From Bin87 sp965220265 (lineage in GTDB: Bacteria > Chloroflexota > Dehalococcoidia > Lucifugimonadales > UBA3495): a stretch of DNA of 64,000 nucleotides. Shown one piece after another: positions 34,717 through 43,845 of this stretch. How positions within the stretch are numbered: position 1 is the first letter of the stretch; each line of letters starts with the position of its first letter. The notes beneath the pieces are model-generated. The model searched no databases, was not told the origin of the DNA, and saw nothing but the letters and a program-made list of their open reading frames with translations. Location: assembly GCA_965220265.1 (NCBI GenBank), contig CBDCPM010000004.1, forward strand, positions 3,720,001 to 3,784,000. The letters run 5' to 3'. Made by a program: the position numbers and the translations under genes.

Positions 34717-35358
34717 TTACTCTTCCAGGTATTTTTCGCCCCACTTGTCCAGGTACACCACGTCCGACAACGACCCTCGGCGCACCGGGCCGAAGTTCCC
34801 CATGGGGTAGCCGATAGGCAGGATGGCGTAGGAATGCACGCCCGGCGGCAGGCCCATGATCTCTTCCACTTCCTTCTCATGCCGCAGGTGCCGGCTGGTC
34901 AATGTGGAGCCCAGCCCCAGTGCCCGGGCGGCCAGCAGCATGTTCTGCACCGCCGGGTAGATCGATGCTCCGGACGACCGTGTCGGCGTCTCCTCACCGT
35001 CGTCCTGGCACGCCACGATCCAGACGGGTGCTTCGTGATAGTGCTCCGTCAGGTATTCCACCGCATCGTGCTGCCGGCGGTACCGGCTGGGGCTGGAACC
35101 GGGAGGCGGCTCGCTGCCCCGGTAGCGTGGCCCTACGACCTCGTCAAAGGCCTTTTGGTACCACTTCTGCACCTGCTCCTTGATGCCGGGGTCCTTGATC
35201 ACCAGGAACCGCCAGCGCTGGTTTGCCCCGCCGTTGGCGGCCCACTGCCCGGCTTGCAGGATTTTCTGCACCAACTCGTCCGGAACCGGATCCGGCTTGA
35301 GCCGCCGCATCGCCCGCGTGGTGTGCATGATGTGAAACAGTTCTGTCCCTTCCGTCAT
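34717..35358 (-). CDS. Nitroreductase family protein
   Basis: 213 residues of the FMN-dependent nitroreductase family. FMN-binding features are the HTTRAMRRLKPDPVPDEL start, QAGQWAANGGANQRWRFLVI near 45 and a C-terminal LPIGYPMGNFGPVRRGSLSD. It reduces nitro groups or quinones, or carries out a related NAD(P)H-dependent reaction. The start is ATG 35356-35358 with an AGGAG box 7 nt upstream. A 3' duplicate of this gene lies at 33316-33500. The enoyl-CoA hydratase gene ends 4 bp upstream, so cotranscription is likely. Confidence 0.92.
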   Translation of the reverse strand: MTEGTELFHIMHTTRAMRRLKPDPVPDELVQKILQAGQWAANGGANQRWRFLVIKDPGIKEQVQKWYQKAFDEVVGPRYRGSEPPPGSSPSRYRRQHDAVEYLTEHYHEAPVWIVACQDDGEETPTRSSGASIYPAVQNMLLAARALGLGSTLTSRHLRHEKEVEEIMGLPPGVHSYAILPIGYPMGNFGPVRRGSLSDVVYLDKWGEKYLEE

Positions 35359-35362
35359 TGCA

Positions 35363-36163
35363 TTACTCCTCAGTGTCAAATCGCGGTGGCCGCTTTTCCA
35401 GGAAAGCGTTCATGGCCTCGTGTGGGTACGGTGTGGCGAAACCCAGGGCGAACATCTTGATGGTGTACTCTGCGGACTCCGCCTCGCCCAGTTCCAGCCA
35501 CCTGGCGACGATGTCTTTCTGCGCGGCCAGGACGGGGCGGGCCATCCCCAGGAACTCCCGCGCCGTGTCCATCGCTCTTTCGTGCACCTCGTGGTGTTCA
35601 GCCACCTCGTCCACCAACCCGATCCGCAGCGCTTCTGCGGCGTCCACGGTCTCACCGGTGAGCAGCATCTTCCGTGCTCGTCCCAGGCCCACCGTAGGCG
35701 GCAGCAGCGACGCCTCGATCACCGACGGCAGGCCAACGCGCACCTCCGGCAGCCCGAATATAGCGTCGTCCGACGCGATGCGGATGTCGGCGGCCAACGC
35801 CAACTCTAGCGCGCCGCCGAGACACGGCCCCTGTATCGCCGCCACCACGGGAACCGGCACATCCACCAGGATTCGCGCGGCCCGGTGCAGGCTGCGGATG
35901 AACTTCTCGGCCGTCAACGGCGTCAGATCCTTCATCTCCTGCAGGTCTACGCCTGCCGAAAACGCCCGCTCACCGGTGCCGCGCAGCACAATGGCCCGCA
36001 CCGTTGGGTCTGCCCCGCACTTCTCGACCTGCTCGTGCAGCGTACGAAACACCGCTGGCCCCAGCAGATTCAGGTGGGTTCGCCCGCCTATCTCCAGCGT
36101 GGCGATCCCATCCCGCCGCTCTACGGATACTCCAGTGGTCACGTTGGCATCCTTGCTAATCAT
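35363..36163 (-). CDS. Enoyl-CoA hydratase/isomerase family protein
   Basis: 266 residues of the crotonase fold. The oxyanion-hole segments are GTGERAFSAGVDLQEMKDL near residue 62 and AIQGPCLGGALELALAADIR near 108; a catalytic-glutamate-type region LPEVRVGLPSVIEASLLPP is near 138. It acts on a CoA thioester, but whether as hydratase, isomerase or hydrolase is not clear. The start is ATG 36161-36163, overlapping the DUF2283 stop by 4 bp. Confidence 0.92.
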   Translation of the reverse strand: MISKDANVTTGVSVERRDGIATLEIGGRTHLNLLGPAVFRTLHEQVEKCGADPTVRAIVLRGTGERAFSAGVDLQEMKDLTPLTAEKFIRSLHRAARILVDVPVPVVAAIQGPCLGGALELALAADIRIASDDAIFGLPEVRVGLPSVIEASLLPPTVGLGRARKMLLTGETVDAAEALRIGLVDEVAEHHEVHERAMDTAREFLGMARPVLAAQKDIVARWLELGEAESAEYTIKMFALGFATPYPHEAMNAFLEKRPPRFDTEE

Positions 36164-36420
36164 AGGTTCGTGTCGGCCTTGGTAACACCGTGCTTCGCCA
36201 GAATTGCCTCCACGAAGGGCTTCAACACTGCCTCGGCGCACTCAATGGTCAGCCCGACCACCTCGGATGGGTTTTCCTTATCGAAGAACGCCACCACGTC
36301 CTGGCAGACGTCGTCACCTTCACCCAAAGGCTTCCCGTTTGTGATGGAGAGTGTCTCCGTATCGGGGTAATACTTCACCACTGGCTCGTTCTTCTGGTGG
36401 TTCACGCTAGATTTGACCAC
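36160..36420 (-). CDS. DUF2283-like small protein (possible antitoxin)
   Basis: 86 residues with the DUF2283-like core KYYPDTETLSITNG...  and VVAFFDKENPSEVVGLTIE. In many genomes DUF2283 genes sit beside small DUF4258/RelE-like genes in putative toxin-antitoxin pairs. Here it overlaps such a gene by 19 bp upstream and the enoyl-CoA hydratase start by 4 bp downstream. Confidence 0.78.
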   Translation of the reverse strand: MVKSSVNHQKNEPVVKYYPDTETLSITNGKPLGEGDDVCQDVVAFFDKENPSEVVGLTIECAEAVLKPFVEAILAKHGVTKADTNL

Positions 36421-36755
36421 GGTCTGCCTCCGTATCTCTTTTCCAGTTGCCTGTCTGGATAGGCGGTATGCAACGCGCCAGTGTCAGGACGGCCTACAAG
36501 CACAACTTTGATCCATTGATGGAACTCAGGGACACGCCCGACCAGGATCGTCCTAACTTCGTCCCGGTACTCTACGTATTCTTCCCACTGTTCGTAAGGG
36601 CGTTCAATCGTGTGCATCACCCATTCCTGTAAGATTTCAGGGTGGGTTTGTTGCAACTCGGTGCCATGTCGGGTTTTTGGCAGTCGAGCGTATCCCAGAC
36701 GCAGCCTTTCGCGCTCGAGCATGTCATCGCGAAGTTCATATTCAGGCTGTTCCAT
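36402..36755 (-). CDS. DUF4258/RelE-like small protein (possible toxin)
   Basis: 117 residues, basic and compact. HGTELQQTHPEILQEWVMHT and a beta-rich VEYRDEVRTILVGRVPEF ... KVVLVGRPDTGALHTAYPDR end resemble RelE/DUF4258-type folds. Pairing with an overlapping DUF2283 gene supports a toxin-antitoxin role, but no catalytic residues can be assigned with confidence. Confidence 0.72.
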   Translation of the reverse strand: MEQPEYELRDDMLERERLRLGYARLPKTRHGTELQQTHPEILQEWVMHTIERPYEQWEEYVEYRDEVRTILVGRVPEFHQWIKVVLVGRPDTGALHTAYPDRQLEKRYGGRPWSNLA

Positions 36756-36773
36756 CCTTCAGAGCTAAAGCCG

Positions 36774-37589
36774 CTAAACGCCGGCGGCTACGGCGTCCCG
36801 CGCCGGCTCTGCAACCGCGCTCTCAATGAACCGCAGCACCTCAAAGTTGAAGATGTCGGGCTTCTCGAAGTAGACCGAGTGTCCGGCCTCCGGCACCCGC
36901 AGCAGCGTTGCCCCCGGTATGGCCCGCGCGCCGGCCTCGATCACCGGCGGAGGCGACAGTTGGTCGTCTTCGCCGACGAAGAACAGCGTGGGAACCTTCA
37001 GGTTAGCTAGCTCGGCGGCGCCCGGCCCGGACGGCATCCCGCCCGGCGGGGTGTGACGGGGCGGGTTGGTGCGTGATACCTGCAGGTACAGGTTGGCCAG
37101 GTTGGGGTTCCGCTGCACGAACAGGGGCGCCACGGCGCGGAACCCGATCTCGCCGTTGGCCGATGGGTTAGCCGCTTGCTTCTCTGCCCACACGCGCTGC
37201 TGTCCGATCACTTCCGCAACGTTCATCCCGCCCACCGTGTCCGCCATCACCAGGCTCTTGACCCGATGCGGGTACGCCACGGCAAACCCTAGCATCGTCC
37301 GGCCGCCCATGGACTGCGCCACCAGGTGGGCCGACTCGATCTCCAGGTGGTCCAGCAACCCCCGCAGGTCGTCCACGAACGCGTTGGCTCCCGGCCCGTT
37401 GGGGACATCGTACGAATGGCCGAACCCGCGATGGTCGAAGGCGACGCACTGGTACCGCTGCGAGAAGAAGGGTATCTGCTGCCACCAGCTCAGCAGGTTG
37501 CCGCCGGCGCCGTGGGCGAAAACGATGGCTTCGCCCTCGCCGTAGCTCTGATAGTGCAGGTCAATTCCGTTGATTTGCGCGCTGCTCAC
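36774..37589 (-). CDS. Alpha/beta hydrolase
   Basis: 271 residues of the alpha/beta hydrolase fold. Oxyanion motif VFAHGAGGNLLSW near residue 24, nucleophile serine in HLVAQSMGGRTML near 92, acid in FVGEDDQL near 205 and histidine in EAGHSVYFEKP near 236. No signal peptide. Substrate unknown. Confidence 0.93.
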   Translation of the reverse strand: MSSAQINGIDLHYQSYGEGEAIVFAHGAGGNLLSWWQQIPFFSQRYQCVAFDHRGFGHSYDVPNGPGANAFVDDLRGLLDHLEIESAHLVAQSMGGRTMLGFAVAYPHRVKSLVMADTVGGMNVAEVIGQQRVWAEKQAANPSANGEIGFRAVAPLFVQRNPNLANLYLQVSRTNPPRHTPPGGMPSGPGAAELANLKVPTLFFVGEDDQLSPPPVIEAGARAIPGATLLRVPEAGHSVYFEKPDIFNFEVLRFIESAVAEPARDAVAAGV

Positions 37590-37835
37590 GTTACACCTCT
37601 GCTGAATGTCGATATGGGTTGAGGACGTAGTTCACTCGTCCCCCAAGTTTGGCATCGTCGGCTCAGGGTGGCAATCCCGCTGGGGTCCGTTGACCGAAAC
37701 TTGCCTGTCAGCACGATAACAGTTCGTGATATTCGTCATCAATCTATATACCTTGTGGACATATTTGTAAAAGGCGTAAAATGTGCGCCGTTGCGCAACG
37801 GCAATCGTCGCGTTGCGCCGTTTTCCTTAATCGCT

Positions 37836-39194
37836 ATGACTAGCAACGACGCACCCTCCGGCGGAGCACGCTTCAGCTTCCGGCCGTCCAACATTTACTA
37901 CGGTTGGTACATCGTCGGCATCACCGGCTTCGTGATGACCATCGCCACCGTGCCCATGTTCCATGCCATGACGCTGTGGGCGGTGGCGTTGGAAAACGAG
38001 TTCGGCTGGAAACGGGGCGCGCTGTCCATGGCCCTGACCCTCACGCGGGTTGAGGGGGGCCTGATGGGCCCCATCGAGGGCTACCTGACCGACAAGCTCG
38101 GCGCCCGCAAGATGGTGTTGATCGGTTTCATCATCCTGGGCTTCGGTTTCCTGGCCTTCTCGCAAATCGGGGCCGGATTCTGGCCGGTTTCGCCCCTTTA
38201 CACCTTCTACTTCGCCTTCATGGTCATGGCCCTGGGGCAGGGCATGGGCAGTTGGGTGCCTATGATGACCACCATCAACAACTGGTTCTCCAGGCGCATG
38301 GCCTCGGCGATGGGCTGGGCCAACTGGATCAGCCGGGGTGGTGCGTTGATCGTCGTGCCCCTCATCGGACTTGGCATCGGCAGCGCCATCGGATGGCAGG
38401 GCACTGCGCTTGTGATCGCCATCGTGGTGTTCGCCTCCGCCTTTCCGCTGACGTTTTTCATCCGCAACCAGCCGGAGGACATGGGCCTGCAGGCGGACGG
38501 GGAGGCCGCGTCCACGTCGCGAACCCTGGGCGGTCAGCGCGCCTCGTCCGCGCCCCAGGGCCTGACCGCCCACCAGGCCGTGCGCACCTCGGCATTCTGG
38601 CTCATCGCCGTGGGTCATGGCCTGACCAGCATGATAATCCTGGCCATCATGACCCACCTCGGCCTGTTTTTGTCCGACGCCGGATTCGGCGGGCACACCG
38701 CCTGGGTGGTGACCACCTACACCTTTGTCGCCATGTGGGCGCAGTTGATCGGCGGCTACATCGGCGACCGGTTCCCCAAGCGCTTCGGTATTTTCGTTTT
38801 CACCACCATCCAGGCCGGCGCAGTGGTCCTGTTGACTTTCAGCACCCACCTCTGGATGTTCTATGCCTTTGCCGTAATTTTCGGCTTCGGCTTTGGCGGC
38901 CGGAACCCGCTGACCACCTCCATCCGGGGCGAGTACTTTGGCCGCGGCAATTTCGGCAAGATCCTGGGCATCAGCACCATCCCGATGAACATTCTCCTGC
39001 TGGCGGCCAGCCCCTTCGCGGGATACATGTACGACTGGCAGGAGTCCTACACTGTGGCATTCCTGGTGCTGTCGGGGTTCAACTTCGTGGGCGGCATCTG
39101 CTTCCTCTTCGCCAAGCGCCCACGCATCCCAACCGCTCCCGCCGCCTCGCCCAGCGTCCCTGTACCCGCGCCCGCCGCCGCCGGCGACTCGTAA
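37836..39194 (+). CDS. MFS transporter
   Basis: 452 residues with about 12 membrane segments. YYGWYIVGITGFVMTIATVP opens the first segment. The DKLGARKMVLIG loop after helix 2 and GDRFPKRFGIFVF in the second half are the duplicated MFS signature loops. The family resembles oxalate/formate or monocarboxylate antiporters. The start is ATG 37836; 56 codons of open frame upstream lie in an intergenic repeat and do not match the family. The broken gene at 3404-4728 is a relative. Confidence 0.92.
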   Translation: MTSNDAPSGGARFSFRPSNIYYGWYIVGITGFVMTIATVPMFHAMTLWAVALENEFGWKRGALSMALTLTRVEGGLMGPIEGYLTDKLGARKMVLIGFIILGFGFLAFSQIGAGFWPVSPLYTFYFAFMVMALGQGMGSWVPMMTTINNWFSRRMASAMGWANWISRGGALIVVPLIGLGIGSAIGWQGTALVIAIVVFASAFPLTFFIRNQPEDMGLQADGEAASTSRTLGGQRASSAPQGLTAHQAVRTSAFWLIAVGHGLTSMIILAIMTHLGLFLSDAGFGGHTAWVVTTYTFVAMWAQLIGGYIGDRFPKRFGIFVFTTIQAGAVVLLTFSTHLWMFYAFAVIFGFGFGGRNPLTTSIRGEYFGRGNFGKILGISTIPMNILLLAASPFAGYMYDWQESYTVAFLVLSGFNFVGGICFLFAKRPRIPTAPAASPSVPVPAPAAAGDS

Positions 39195-39229
39195 CTCGCG
39201 ACCACCACACGGGACTGCGCGTAACGTGC

Positions 39230-39268
39230 AAAAGATGAGGGCAGGTTTTCAACCTGCCCTCATCTTTT
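39230..39268. terminator. Strong bidirectional terminator
   Basis: A perfect 18-bp stem (aaaagatgagggcaggtt and its complement) with a 3-nt loop and A/T runs on both sides lies between the convergent MFS and cyclophilin genes, so it can stop transcripts from both directions. Confidence 0.92.
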
Positions 39269-39288
39269 AGCGTCCGTGTTGTTGCCGG

Positions 39289-39825
39289 TCAGCCCAGATC
39301 GGTCTCGGTAATCTCAATGTTGTGGATTGCCAGCCGCTCCGCCGGTTGCGAATTTTCCCCGCTGCGACTCTGCTGCACCGGCGAAGTGGCCAGCGCTTCC
39401 AGCACGTCGTCGCCGTCGGTCAGCATCCCGAAAATGGTGTAGTTGGGCGGCAGTCCCGCATTGGCGCCGTGGACGATGAACCACTGGCTGCCGTTTGTAT
39501 TGGGACCGGCGTTGGCCATCGCCAGCGTGCCCCGCGTGTAGGAGCGCGTCACCTCCTCGTCGCGGAACCGATAGCCGGGACCGCCGGTACCGTCACCGCG
39601 AGGGCACCCACCCTGGATCATGAAGTCGTTGATTATCCGGTGAAACTGGTTGTCTTCGTAGAATCCATCCCGCGCCAGGAAGACGAAATTGTTGACCGTC
39701 AACGGGGCTACTTCCGAAAGCAGTTCCACGGTCATGTCGCCCTTGTCCGTCTTGATGATGGCGTGATATCGCTTGGTGCCCTCAATGATGAGGCCGGGCG
39801 AATTCTCATATTGCTTGGGGGGCAT
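39289..39825 (-). CDS. Cyclophilin-type peptidyl-prolyl cis-trans isomerase
   Basis: 178 residues of the cyclophilin family. Active-site segments are FHRIINDFMIQGGCPRGDGT (about residues 61-80), GTLAMANAGPNTNGSQWFI near 99 and FGMLTDGDDVLEAL near 131. No signal peptide, so it is a cytoplasmic folding helper. Length is typical. Confidence 0.95.
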   Translation of the reverse strand: MPPKQYENSPGLIIEGTKRYHAIIKTDKGDMTVELLSEVAPLTVNNFVFLARDGFYEDNQFHRIINDFMIQGGCPRGDGTGGPGYRFRDEEVTRSYTRGTLAMANAGPNTNGSQWFIVHGANAGLPPNYTIFGMLTDGDDVLEALATSPVQQSRSGENSQPAERLAIHNIEITETDLG

Positions 39826-39968
39826 TGAGTGTCTCCTGGTCGTCGTGGATCGGATAAATCCCGCCGATTATACCCCACCGTCAGCCACGGCCCCCTTCGT
39901 TGCTATAATCCGCGCGAACCACGACCAACCCCGGTCATGTGCGGCAACCGACCCATAAGGAGCCCTCC

Positions 39969-40970
39969 ATGCCCAATCCCACCGTCCACATCATCGCCAC
40001 CGGCGGCAGCATCGCCGGCGTCGGACCGGACCGGATGGACTACATCCGTTACCCCGAAATCGGCGACCACCTCACCATCGACCAGAACCTGGCCCGTGTG
40101 CCCGAGATCGGCGAGAACTTCAACATTATCGCCGAGGATATGGTCAGCGTCGGCAGCACCGCCATTGGCCCGGCAAACTGGATCGCCCTCGCCGAGCGCA
40201 TCCACGCCATCGACCGCGACGAGCCCAACACGGCCGGCATCGTCATCACCCACGGCACCGCCACCCTGGAGGAGACCGCCTACTTCCTCCACCTCACCGT
40301 CAAGACCGAACGCCCCGTGGTCATCACTGGCGCCATGCGCCCGCCAACATCCATCAGCACCGACGCCGACCTGAACCTCCTGGACGCCGTGCGCATCGCT
40401 TCCACTCCCGAATCCTCCGGTATGGGCGTTCTCACCGTGCTCAACAACGAGATCCACTGCGCCCGCGAGGTCTACAAGGCCAACACCCTGCGCGTCGAGA
40501 CCTTCAAGCCCAACGAGCTCGGCTTCCTGGGCTACGCCGACTCGGACCATCGGGTGGTCTTTTACCGCCGTCCGGTCCGCAAGCACACCACCGAGACGCC
40601 CTTCCGCGTGGACGGCATGACCGACCTGCCCCGCGTGGACATCGTGCACTCCTACGCCGGCGCCGACGGGATGCTCATCGATGCGGTGTGCGCCCATGGC
40701 TCCGCCGGACTGGTGCTGGCAGGGTTCGGCGCGGGAACCTTCCCGCCGGCGGTCATCTCCGCCGCCGAGCAGGCGGTGAACGGCGGTATGCCCGTCGTCC
40801 TCGCCAGCCGCTCCAGCGCCGGCCGCGTGGTCATGACCCCACGCAAGGACGAGCAGGGCTTCATCGTATCCGACAACCTCATGCCCCAGAAGGCCCGCCT
40901 CCTCCTCATGTTGGGCCTCACCATCACCAACGACCGCGACGCCCTCCAGCAGATGTTCTACGAGTACTGA
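39969..40970 (+). CDS. L-asparaginase
   Basis: 333 residues of the asparaginase/glutaminase family. The first catalytic threonine is in HIIATGGSIAGVG (residues 7-19); the second Thr-Asp region is in VITHGTATLEETAYFLHL near 95, and the VITGAMRPP segment follows. The start is ATG 39969 with an aaggag box. No clear signal peptide, consistent with a cytoplasmic enzyme. It hydrolyses asparagine to aspartate and ammonia. Confidence 0.95.
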   Translation: MPNPTVHIIATGGSIAGVGPDRMDYIRYPEIGDHLTIDQNLARVPEIGENFNIIAEDMVSVGSTAIGPANWIALAERIHAIDRDEPNTAGIVITHGTATLEETAYFLHLTVKTERPVVITGAMRPPTSISTDADLNLLDAVRIASTPESSGMGVLTVLNNEIHCAREVYKANTLRVETFKPNELGFLGYADSDHRVVFYRRPVRKHTTETPFRVDGMTDLPRVDIVHSYAGADGMLIDAVCAHGSAGLVLAGFGAGTFPPAVISAAEQAVNGGMPVVLASRSSAGRVVMTPRKDEQGFIVSDNLMPQKARLLLMLGLTITNDRDALQQMFYEY

Positions 40971-41048
40971 TGTGGCTTGACCGCTTTCTGCTCCCCGTTT
41001 ATATTCCTCCAATTCTTCCCCCCGATCGCAGTGTAATTACGTGCAAAG

Positions 41049-41394
41049 ATGCCTACCTACGCCGATTTCCGAACCTATCGCCGGACTCTCCAGGCCAGCT
41101 TGGCCCAAGGCAATGCCACCGAGCATACCCACCGCCCGGCCTTGCAGGCGCTGCTGGAATCTGACGGCAAAGTCTCCGCCGTTAACGAACCCAGGCGGAT
41201 TGCCTGCGGTGCGCCTGACTTCGTCGTTACCGCCGCCGGCGACAGCCCACTGGTCATCGGCTACGTAGAAGCCAAAAACACCGGCATCTCCCTGGCCGAC
41301 ATTGAGCGGGACGGTAGCCGCGCCCAACCCGACACCGACAACGGCCGACAGTTCAAGCGTTACCACGCCGCCCTGCCTAATCTTATCCTTACCC
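41049..41394 (+). pseudogene. N-terminal fragment of a type ISP-like restriction/methylase gene
   Basis: About 115 residues resembling the start of large single-polypeptide type ISP/N-6 methylase restriction enzymes: GNATEHTHRPALQALLES, then NEPRRIACGAPDFVV and IGYVEAKNTGISLADIER, and KRYHAALPNLIL. The PDFVV ... VEAK pattern is a PD-(D/E)xK nuclease core. Past about 41394 the sequence switches to IS-derived DNA and the frame soon ends. The rest of the roughly 1,000-residue enzyme is missing, so this is the first of several broken restriction genes in the island. Confidence 0.75.
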
Positions 41395-41672
41395 CGAATC
41401 CACCGAAGCGATGGGCCGTGGCGTTGCCACCAGGGATGATGGGCAAGGGAAGGCGAACGGGGCAGGCCCGATTCCAATGGATGGGGATGAGGGCGGCGTG
41501 AGGTTGGCACACAGCTACGATGATGGCGGCCCGCGGTGGCGATGCTGGGCGAAATTGTCAGGGTAGCGTGCAGCAAGAGACGCTCGGGGACCAGCCTGGC
41601 GCAAGTCTGCGAGGCGGTCGGGTAGTCGGTGAGTGGGTCAGATCTCCGTCGGCGTTGACACCAGCGGTGCCG

Positions 41673-42198
41673 TCAGGCTGGGAGTGGAATTGCTCGCAGC
41701 CGTGCCAGGGCGCCACTGAACTGGGTTTCCCAGGGCCAGCGCTGGGGCAGATGCAAAGTGAGTTGGCGCGCCGAGCGGGTGAGCCGTCCGGCGATGGAGA
41801 AGAACCGCCGCCGCAGGGTCTTGGTGGTCACCACCGGCTGGCCCAGACCGATGCGCGCCGTCCAGCGAGCCAGGTTGTGGGCCATCACCTGGACGGCCGC
41901 CAAGCGGCGTTGGCGGGGAAGCGGCCCGAGGGGAGATGGTTCAGGCCGACGCCGTACTTGAGGTCTCGGATGGCATTCTCGATCTCGGCGTGGCGGCGAT
42001 GGTCGGCCTCCAGTTCCAGGGGGTCCCCGTCCCGGTCGGTGATGCAGCCGTGATAGCCGTAGGCGGCGAAGAGGGCCAGCTGTGAACCGGGCGTGGGCTG
42101 CACCCTTCGGACGATGAGCCGTACCGGTGCGGCGTCGGGCTCACTCTGAAAGGGGGTGTAGCTGGTCTCCGCCACGTCGGCGGCGCCGTCCAGCCAGT
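41673..42198 (-). pseudogene. IS1380-like transposase, C-terminal remnant with a frameshift
   Basis: The minus strand spells the C-terminus of an IS1380-family transposase: ADVAETSYTPF, LIVRRVQPTPGSQLALFAAY, ELEADHRRHAEIENAIRDLK, GVGLNHLPSGRFPANAAW, then after a frame change near 41890 MAHNLARWTARIGLG and RRRFFSIAGRLTRSARQLTL. The N-terminal half is missing because an IS5-family element occupies the sequence from 42201 on. The 41395-41672 stretch beyond the stop is probably the 3' end of the same IS, which interrupts the restriction gene fragment to its left. Confidence 0.82.
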
Positions 42199-42200
42199 AA

Positions 42201-43078
42201 GAGGGTGTCTAAAAAGGGTCCAATTGGTCTGGACGCATGAAGGCAGAGAGGGAGGAGTTGGTCGTAGTGTGGGGGTATGGAACGACCAGCTTATCCCAGC
42301 GACCTCAGCGACCGAGAATGGCAACTGTTCGAACCCCTGTTACCTCCGCCCAAGCCGGGCGGTCGGCCGATCACCTACCCGAGACGGGAGATCGTCAACG
42401 CCATCCGCTACGTGCTGCGCACCGGCTGCTCCTGGAGGATGCGGCCCCATGACCTGCCGCCGTGGCGCATTGTGTTCCATTACTTCCGCACCTGGCGTCG
42501 GGACGGAACTTGGCAGCGGGCCCACGACACGCTGCACGCCATGCTGCGGCCGGCTCAGGGCCGGGAGACCAGCCCCAGCGCGGCCATCATCGACAGCCAG
42601 TCGGTAAAGACCACGGAAAAAGGGGGCCCAGAGGCTACGACGCGGGCAAGAAGGTGAAGGGACGCAAACGCCATATCGTAGTAGATACCCTGGGACTGCT
42701 GCTGGCGGTGGCGGTGCATCCGGCTGACATTCAGGACCGAGACGGCGCGCGGTTGGTATTACGGCGTTTGATGGGCCGCTTCCCTCGGCTACAATTGATC
42801 TGGGCCGACGGCGCGTACGGCGGCAAACTGGTGGCGTGGGCCCAGACGGTGGCCGGTTGGAGATTGGAACTGGTGCGCCGTCCAGCACAGCAACACACCT
42901 TCCAGGTGCTGCCCCGGCGTTGGGTAGTGGAACGCACCTTCGGTTGGCTGAACCGGCAGCGGCGATTGAGCAAGGACTACGAGGCATTGTGCGAAACCAC
43001 GGAAACCTGGATCTACATCTCCATGACCGGCCTCATGCTACGCCGACTGGCCCGCCTTCCCTCTTTTTAGACACCCTC
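42201..43078 (+). mobile_element. IS5-family insertion sequence (copy 1)
   Basis: 878-bp element bounded by 16-bp perfect inverted repeats gagggtgtctaaaaag and ctttttagacaccctc. The flanks are TAA on the left and TAG on the right. It carries one transposase in two frames joined by a likely -1 frameshift. It interrupts the IS1380 remnant. A closely related copy in the same orientation is at 61813-63535. Confidence 0.92.
42277..43070 (+). CDS. IS5-family transposase (two frames, programmed -1 frameshift)
   Basis: The first frame (42277-42657) encodes the DUF4096-type N-terminal domain: DLSDREWQLFEPLLPPPKPG, RREIVNAIRYVLRTGCSWRM, then ASIIDSQSV-like AAIIDSQSVKTTEKGG, which contains the first catalytic Asp. 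The second frame continues as RGYDAGKKVKGRKRHIVVDT and LIWADGAYGGKL (second Asp) to RRWVVERTFGWLNRQRRLSK (Glu), ending at TAG 43068-43070. The frames join by a -1 shift at an A5G5 run (42617-42626). The second IS5 copy has the same arrangement, so it is normal for this element rather than a mutation. Confidence 0.88.
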
Positions 43079-43845
43079 TAGTATTACAGTTGCACTTGAA
43101 TTGCGGGCCTCTGAAAGTGCCTCTTGTAACGGATTCCAAGGCTCGGGCTTGGTGCCGCCAGCTCCACCACGGCTACCGGATAGGCAGGTCAGCACTCTCA
43201 TAAAGTAGTCACAGCAGCCTGCATGACAGCCGTCTAACTTCGGGCACGGTCAGTGATATGAGTCCTTCCCTTGAAGCGCGACTGTAGTACTAAGAGCAAC
43301 CGGTGGCGCCGGCGTGGACATTGCCGGCGAATCGGGCTGGCGGTCGCAGGCGGAAAGCACAAGCCCGACCAGCGTCAGCGCCGCCAGGGCGAGTGCGGCT
43401 CCGCGCCGAAATGATTTGATCACTGCGTAAGTTCCGGTCCCGGACCAGTCAGGAACAAACAGGATTGCCGCAACCCGGGCTGCGGCCAGCGTTGCATCGG
43501 AGGCAATGGTAGGACGCGGGAGGCGATGGCGGCACGTGCCTTTCGATTTTCCACAATCGGAGAGCTCACGCCACCGGTCGTGGTCTGATTCCTCCTCGAC
43601 CGCAATTGTCGATGTTTTCTGGATTCCCGCACGCCATAGGCGCATCCATGACCTCTGCGGGAATGACGGTTGGGTGTCGGCGATAATCGAAAGGCCCTGA
43701 GTCTGACCTCCTTTTCTTGAAGACGCAGCACTGTATGGTGTTGACCCTAGTCATTCTGCGTGGTTCTGGAGAGAGGTTTCGCAGCACCGTCGGCGTGGTG
43801 CCCGACTACTCAGAATATTCAGGAGTCTTTGCCGATCGATAGCCG
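43079..43845. other. Intergenic region with remnants
   Basis: No intact gene is visible in this 770-bp gap. It holds a lipoprotein-like 57-codon remnant (43250-43423, minus strand) and an inverted-repeat segment at 43619-43668 (ggattcccgc ... gcgggaatgac) that looks like a third dispersed repeat type. Confidence 0.5.
43250..43423 (-). pseudogene. Lipoprotein N-terminal remnant
   Basis: From GTG 43423 the minus strand encodes a 57-residue peptide with a textbook lipoprotein signal (RRGAALALAALTLVGLVLSAC, shown here only in part: lipobox LSAC at about residue 26) followed by a short proline-rich tail and TGA. Real lipoproteins are usually longer, so this is more likely the cut-off start of one, left near the IS insertion. 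Confidence 0.4.
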
